Source: Candidatus Niyogibacteria bacterium CG10_big_fil_rev_8_21_14_0_10_42_19 (GTDB lineage: Bacteria; Patescibacteriota; Minisyncoccia; 1-14-0-10-42-19). From it: a stretch of 7,990 bases of DNA. Under the pieces are notes generated by a model, which saw nothing but the letters and a program-made list of their open reading frames with translations, was not told the origin of the DNA and searched no databases. Of the stretch, positions 6,354 to 7,990 are shown piece after piece. The stretch is taken from positions 6,009 to 13,998 of the forward strand of contig PFCN01000040.1 in the NCBI GenBank assembly GCA_002774705.1. Direction: 5' to 3'. Every line of letters begins with the position of its first letter. Positions within the stretch are counted from its first letter, which is position 1. Made by a program: the position numbers and the translations under genes.

Positions 6354-6833
6354 ATGATAGATTCAATAATATTTTGGTGGAAATTAATAGGACTTATCGT
6401 GATATTCGCATCTATCGCGATAATTGAATATTCCGTCATAAAAACGACGCGCCTGCACCAATGGTCCGCCTTTAAAGATTTTACGGAATTTATAAAGCAA
6501 AAGGAGTTTCCTATAACGGTGCGCGCCGAAAAATGGCTTAATATTAAAAAACGCCTCGATTCTTTCAGTCCTTCCGATTGGAAGCTCGCGGTGATCGAGG
6601 CCGATGTTATTTTGGATGATCTTTTGAAGCGGATGGGTTATAAAGGTAAAACGCTTGGCGAAAGGCTTAAAAGTATTAATCCGGCAAATTTTGCGTCAAT
6701 AAACGAAGTGTGGGAGGCGCATAAAATGCGTAACCGTATAGCTCACGAACCGGAGTCGGCTTTATCAAAAGATGAGGCCGAGAAAGCAATATTACTTTAT
6801 GAAAAAGCTCTCAAAGAATTTGAGTATATTTAA
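6354..6833 (+). CDS. Membrane-anchored protein with HEPN-like R-x4-H motif, function unknown
   Basis: A 159-residue protein with one N-terminal membrane helix (about residues 6-25, followed by a basic stretch, so the bulk is probably cytoplasmic). The soluble part is predicted to be all-helical: WKLAVIEADVILDDLLKRMG (76-95), KTLGERLKSI (99-108) and NEVWEAHKMRNRIAHE (117-132), then a final helix to the end. Arg126-x4-His131 within RNRIAH has the form of the HEPN RNase/nucleotidyltransferase-substrate motif, with the usual Asn after Arg and the long helix before it. HEPN-like folds of this kind occur in toxins, RNA-processing enzymes and uncharacterised conserved proteins; no antitoxin or MNT partner is beside it. 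It begins 3 nt after gatA, so it is co-transcribed. Gene reality is very likely; the HEPN reading is an inference from motif and helix pattern. Confidence 0.8.
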   Translation: MIDSIIFWWKLIGLIVIFASIAIIEYSVIKTTRLHQWSAFKDFTEFIKQKEFPITVRAEKWLNIKKRLDSFSPSDWKLAVIEADVILDDLLKRMGYKGKTLGERLKSINPANFASINEVWEAHKMRNRIAHEPESALSKDEAEKAILLYEKALKEFEYI

Positions 6834-6927
6834 CTAATTTTTTTATTTAATTTTAGATCTTGGATTTGATTTTAAATTTGGGGCTTGTTATTTAGGTTTT
6901 GATCGCGTCATTTTTACTTAACTCCAT

Positions 6928-6958
6928 AAAAAAAATGCCGGCTGTCCGGCTATTTTTT
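6928..6958. terminator. Bidirectional intrinsic terminator between convergent operons
   Basis: GCCGG (6937-6941), loop CTGT, CCGGC (6946-6950) form a 5-bp GC stem. An A tract (about 6928-6935) lies on the left and a T tract (6953-6958) on the right, so the hairpin is followed by a U run in either direction. It sits about 95 nt after the last + strand gene and about 14 nt after the stop of the 59-codon minus-strand gene. The stretch 6834-6927 is AT-rich and shows nothing else. Confidence 0.8.
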
Positions 6959-6971
6959 ACTTGACTGCGCT

Positions 6972-7151
6972 TTATCTTTTTCCTGCTTCGTTAGATCGTA
7001 ACTTATCGCAAGTCCTACTCTTAACGCCATTAAAAAATAATCCAATCCTTCTTGAAAGATCGGCTACAATAGGTGATTGCGCGAAAATTGTCGTAGAGAA
7101 AAAAGCCAAAAAACTGAACGTAATTAAAAGAATGCCTATAAGCATAATCAT
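6972..7151 (-). CDS. Small 59-residue membrane or secreted protein, unknown function
   Basis: Read on the minus strand from ATG at 7151-7149 to TAA at 6974-6972, giving 59 residues. Residues 2-24 are strongly hydrophobic (MIMLIGILLITFSFLAFF then STTIFA), followed by QSPIVADLSRR and a basic Arg/Lys-rich tail with one Cys (Cys48). The N-terminus carries no positive charge while the C-terminal tail does, which favours an N-out, C-in single-pass protein; a signal peptide cut after IFA (residues 22-24) is the alternative. The start overlaps the stop of the 64-residue gene in ATGA, so translation is probably coupled. It ends just before the bidirectional terminator. No family recognised. Support: hydrophobic segment of correct length, coupled start, and placement between promoter-driven gene and terminator. 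Confidence 0.62.
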   Translation of the reverse strand: MIMLIGILLITFSFLAFFSTTIFAQSPIVADLSRRIGLFFNGVKSRTCDKLRSNEAGKR

Positions 7152-7342
7152 TGGGGTTTGCCCCAGATCCAGGGACTTCTTTTCTCCATATCTTGCCCTA
7201 AAAGAACGCCGAGGCCGAGACCGAAGAAGAATAGGCCGATAATAATGCCGGTATCAAGATTTACTCCTATATAAAAATAAGACACCAGCCCCGCGAAGAG
7301 AAAGAGCGATGCTAATATATACGGACTTATTATTTTTTTCAT
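7148..7342 (-). CDS. Small 64-residue two-helix membrane protein, unknown function
   Basis: Two hydrophobic helices (about residues 7-26 and 32-49) are joined by a short loop containing GVNLDTG. The N-terminus begins MKKIISPY and the C-terminal tail EKRSPWIWGKPQ is basic and aromatic, so both ends should face the cytoplasm. Helix two is glycine-rich (GLFFFGLGLGVLLG), which suggests close helix packing. ATG at 7342-7340 lies 8 nt downstream of a good -10 box, so the transcript would have almost no leader and no Shine-Dalgarno sequence. It is the first gene of a two-gene minus-strand operon. No family recognised; resembles the many short orphan membrane proteins of Patescibacteria. Confidence 0.7.
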   Translation of the reverse strand: MKKIISPYILASLFLFAGLVSYFYIGVNLDTGIIIGLFFFGLGLGVLLGQDMEKRSPWIWGKPQ

Positions 7343-7350
7343 ATATACCC

Positions 7351-7379
7351 AGTATAAACTTAGTATAATGAAATTTCAA
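7351..7379 (-). promoter_or_regulatory. Sigma70-type promoter of the minus-strand membrane gene pair
   Basis: On the minus strand TTGAAA (7379-7374) is separated by exactly 17 nt from TATACT (7356-7351). The predicted start site (7346-7344) is 2-4 nt before the ATG at 7342, so the mRNA would be practically leaderless. A second TATACT copy 13 nt upstream lies inside the spacer and has no well-spaced -35. This is the best-matching promoter in the window. Confidence 0.7.
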
Positions 7380-7511
7380 AAGATTTTTAAGTAAAACTGG
7401 GGATTTCTTTTTTTGAAAATAATTATTTATATTTCTATTTTCTGCTAAAAATCCCACGAGGAAGCTATTTTTATTCTGTGTGTCGGGGGCGTTTATTTTT
7501 TTAATTTTATA

Positions 7512-7520
7512 TGCTAAAAT
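7512..7520 (+). promoter_or_regulatory. Extended -10 promoter of the 92-residue protein gene
   Basis: TGCTAAAAT combines TG, one base and TAAAAT (7515-7520), an extended -10. The -35 position (7492-7497, TTTATT) is weak. The start site would be near 7527, giving a leader of about 22 nt of A/T only, without a Shine-Dalgarno sequence. The divergent intergenic stretch 7343-7548 otherwise holds only the opposite promoter and an imperfect inverted repeat. Confidence 0.45.
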
Positions 7521-7548
7521 ATATATTATTAAATTAAAAAATAAATCT

Positions 7549-7827
7549 ATGAGCGCAAGTTTTGAAAAATTTCCCGATAATAAAGAAACTATAAAAATTA
7601 CTTTGGAGGAGTGGCGTAATTTTGCCAATAGAGAATCGGACGATCCGGTTCTGCTTGATTGGATGAAAGAAAAAGGCACCTTTTTTGATAGCGGTTATAT
7701 TGATGTTGTAGATGACACCGGAATGACCAGAATAATGGACACCTCTAAAGACGTTTTTGGGGTGTTTGTTGGAGACGCTTATCAGGACAAAGAAGATCAA
7801 CCTATCAGGAAAGAGCAGGGCTATTAA
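7549..7827 (+). CDS. Acidic 92-residue protein of unknown function
   Basis: A soluble acidic protein without membrane segment or signal peptide. It starts MSASFEKFPDNKETIKITLE, has a helix-like stretch EEWRNFANRESDDPVLLDWMKEKG (20-43, given here as range with key Trp22, Trp39), then a probable beta part DSGYIDVVDDTGMTRIMD (47-64) and a charged tail rich in Asp, Lys and Gln. No Cys and no recognisable catalytic motif. ATG7549 is preferred because a plausible promoter lies 29 nt upstream. A GTG at 7480 in the same frame would add a hydrophobic AT-rich stretch but lies before that promoter. No ribosome-binding site is seen. It is alone, separated from the minus-strand pair by a divergent intergenic region. 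Confidence 0.65.
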   Translation: MSASFEKFPDNKETIKITLEEWRNFANRESDDPVLLDWMKEKGTFFDSGYIDVVDDTGMTRIMDTSKDVFGVFVGDAYQDKEDQPIRKEQGY

Positions 7828-7879
7828 TGTGGTTTTTAACAACTATTTGGTGGGGCGCTTTTTTGTTTGCATAGTGTTG

Positions 7880-7983
7880 TAGAATAAGTAAAATGAAACG
7901 ATAGCGGGGTGGAGGAGTAGTATTCCGGTGCAACCGGAACTCATAACCTATGTATATAACTTACATTTTACATAGCGAAGGAA
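7880..7983 (+). other. Possible structured leader with two hairpins at the right edge
   Basis: A -10-like TAGAAT lies at 7880-7885 without a good -35. Downstream are a tight hairpin, TTCCGGT (7923-7929) with loop GCA and ACCGGAA (7933-7939), and a second perfect 7-bp inverted repeat, CTATGTA (7948-7954) and TACATAG (7969-7975). GAAGG (7977-7981) and an ATG (7984) follow, but their spacing is too short for a normal ribosome-binding site. The region 7828-7983 has no coding frame worth naming. It may be the 5' leader or regulatory RNA of a gene beyond the window; no T run follows either hairpin, so they are not terminators. Confidence 0.3.
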
Positions 7984-7990
7984 ATGATAA

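Noticed and set aside
6961..7242. 93-codon open frame on the + strand
   Set aside because: Antisense to the two minus-strand membrane genes; low-complexity Arg-rich end, no promoter, and it starts in the terminator T tract.
7398..7456. Inverted repeat TGGGGATTT / AAATCCCA
   Set aside because: One base is bulged, the loop is 42 nt of A/T-rich sequence and no T run follows; too weak for a terminator or defined operator.
43..7492. Shared GGGGGCGT at 43-50 and 7485-7492 upstream of two promoters
   Set aside because: The distance to the -10 box differs (2 versus 22 nt), so a common regulatory site is unlikely.
7480..7548. GTG7480 as an upstream start adding a hydrophobic anchor to the 92-residue protein
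   Set aside because: The only plausible promoter lies downstream of it, and the added stretch looks like translated AT-rich intergenic DNA.
7923..7940. Cobalamin riboswitch-like string CCGGTGCAACCGGAACT
   Set aside because: It recalls the P5-P6 part of B12 riboswitches, but the B12 box and the CCCGC-x-ACTG core are missing.
7901..7955. tRNA-Met-like stretch with CTCATAACC resembling the initiator anticodon loop after GCGGGGTGGAG
   Set aside because: The five bases before CTCATAA do not pair with those after it, the D-loop lacks GG, and no T-arm (GGTTCGAATCC type) follows before the window ends. A split or intron-containing tRNA cannot be excluded without more sequence.

Overview
The window looks like an ordinary chromosomal piece of a Candidate Phyla Radiation (Patescibacteria, probably Parcubacteria-type) bacterium. 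The evidence is indirect: AT-rich tightly packed genes, almost no Shine-Dalgarno sequences, small orphan membrane proteins, a LigA carrying clade-style substitutions, and a minor-pilin cassette with the weak conservation typical of that group. The standard genetic code fits every gene; no in-frame TGA has to be read as an amino acid.

Left block (65-6833, all + strand): one apparent operon with junctions from a 4-nt overlap to 23 nt. It starts at an extended -10 promoter whose expected start site falls on the first ATG. The first four genes are type IV pilin-like proteins in the order GspH/FimT-like, GspI/PilV-like, GspJ/PilW-like and GspK/PilX-like. This is the classic order of the minor (tip) pseudopilins of type II secretion and type IV pilus systems, and the last one lacks the conserved Glu at mature position 5, as GspK does. 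Next come ligA (NAD+-dependent DNA ligase), a possible 42-codon small gene filling the gap, gatC and gatA (two subunits of the tRNA-dependent amidotransferase), and a membrane-anchored protein with a HEPN-like R-x4-H motif. gatB is not in the window.

Middle block (6928-7379): a GC hairpin with A and T tracts on its two sides (about 6928-6958) should terminate transcription from both directions. On the minus strand, two small membrane-protein genes (64 and 59 codons) overlap by ATGA and are read from a good sigma70-type promoter that again leaves almost no 5' leader. The 59-codon gene is easily missed because of its size.

Right block (7343-7990): an AT-rich divergent intergenic region, a 92-residue acidic protein of unknown function on the + strand, and a 160-nt tail with two good hairpins that may be the leader of a gene beginning beyond the window.

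No CRISPR array, transposon, integrase, rRNA or convincing tRNA was seen. The most interesting points are the complete minor-pilin cassette, the unrecorded small membrane gene pair, the HEPN-like protein at the end of the gatCA operon, the substituted motif IV lysine of LigA, and leaderless-looking promoters combined with SD-less starts.
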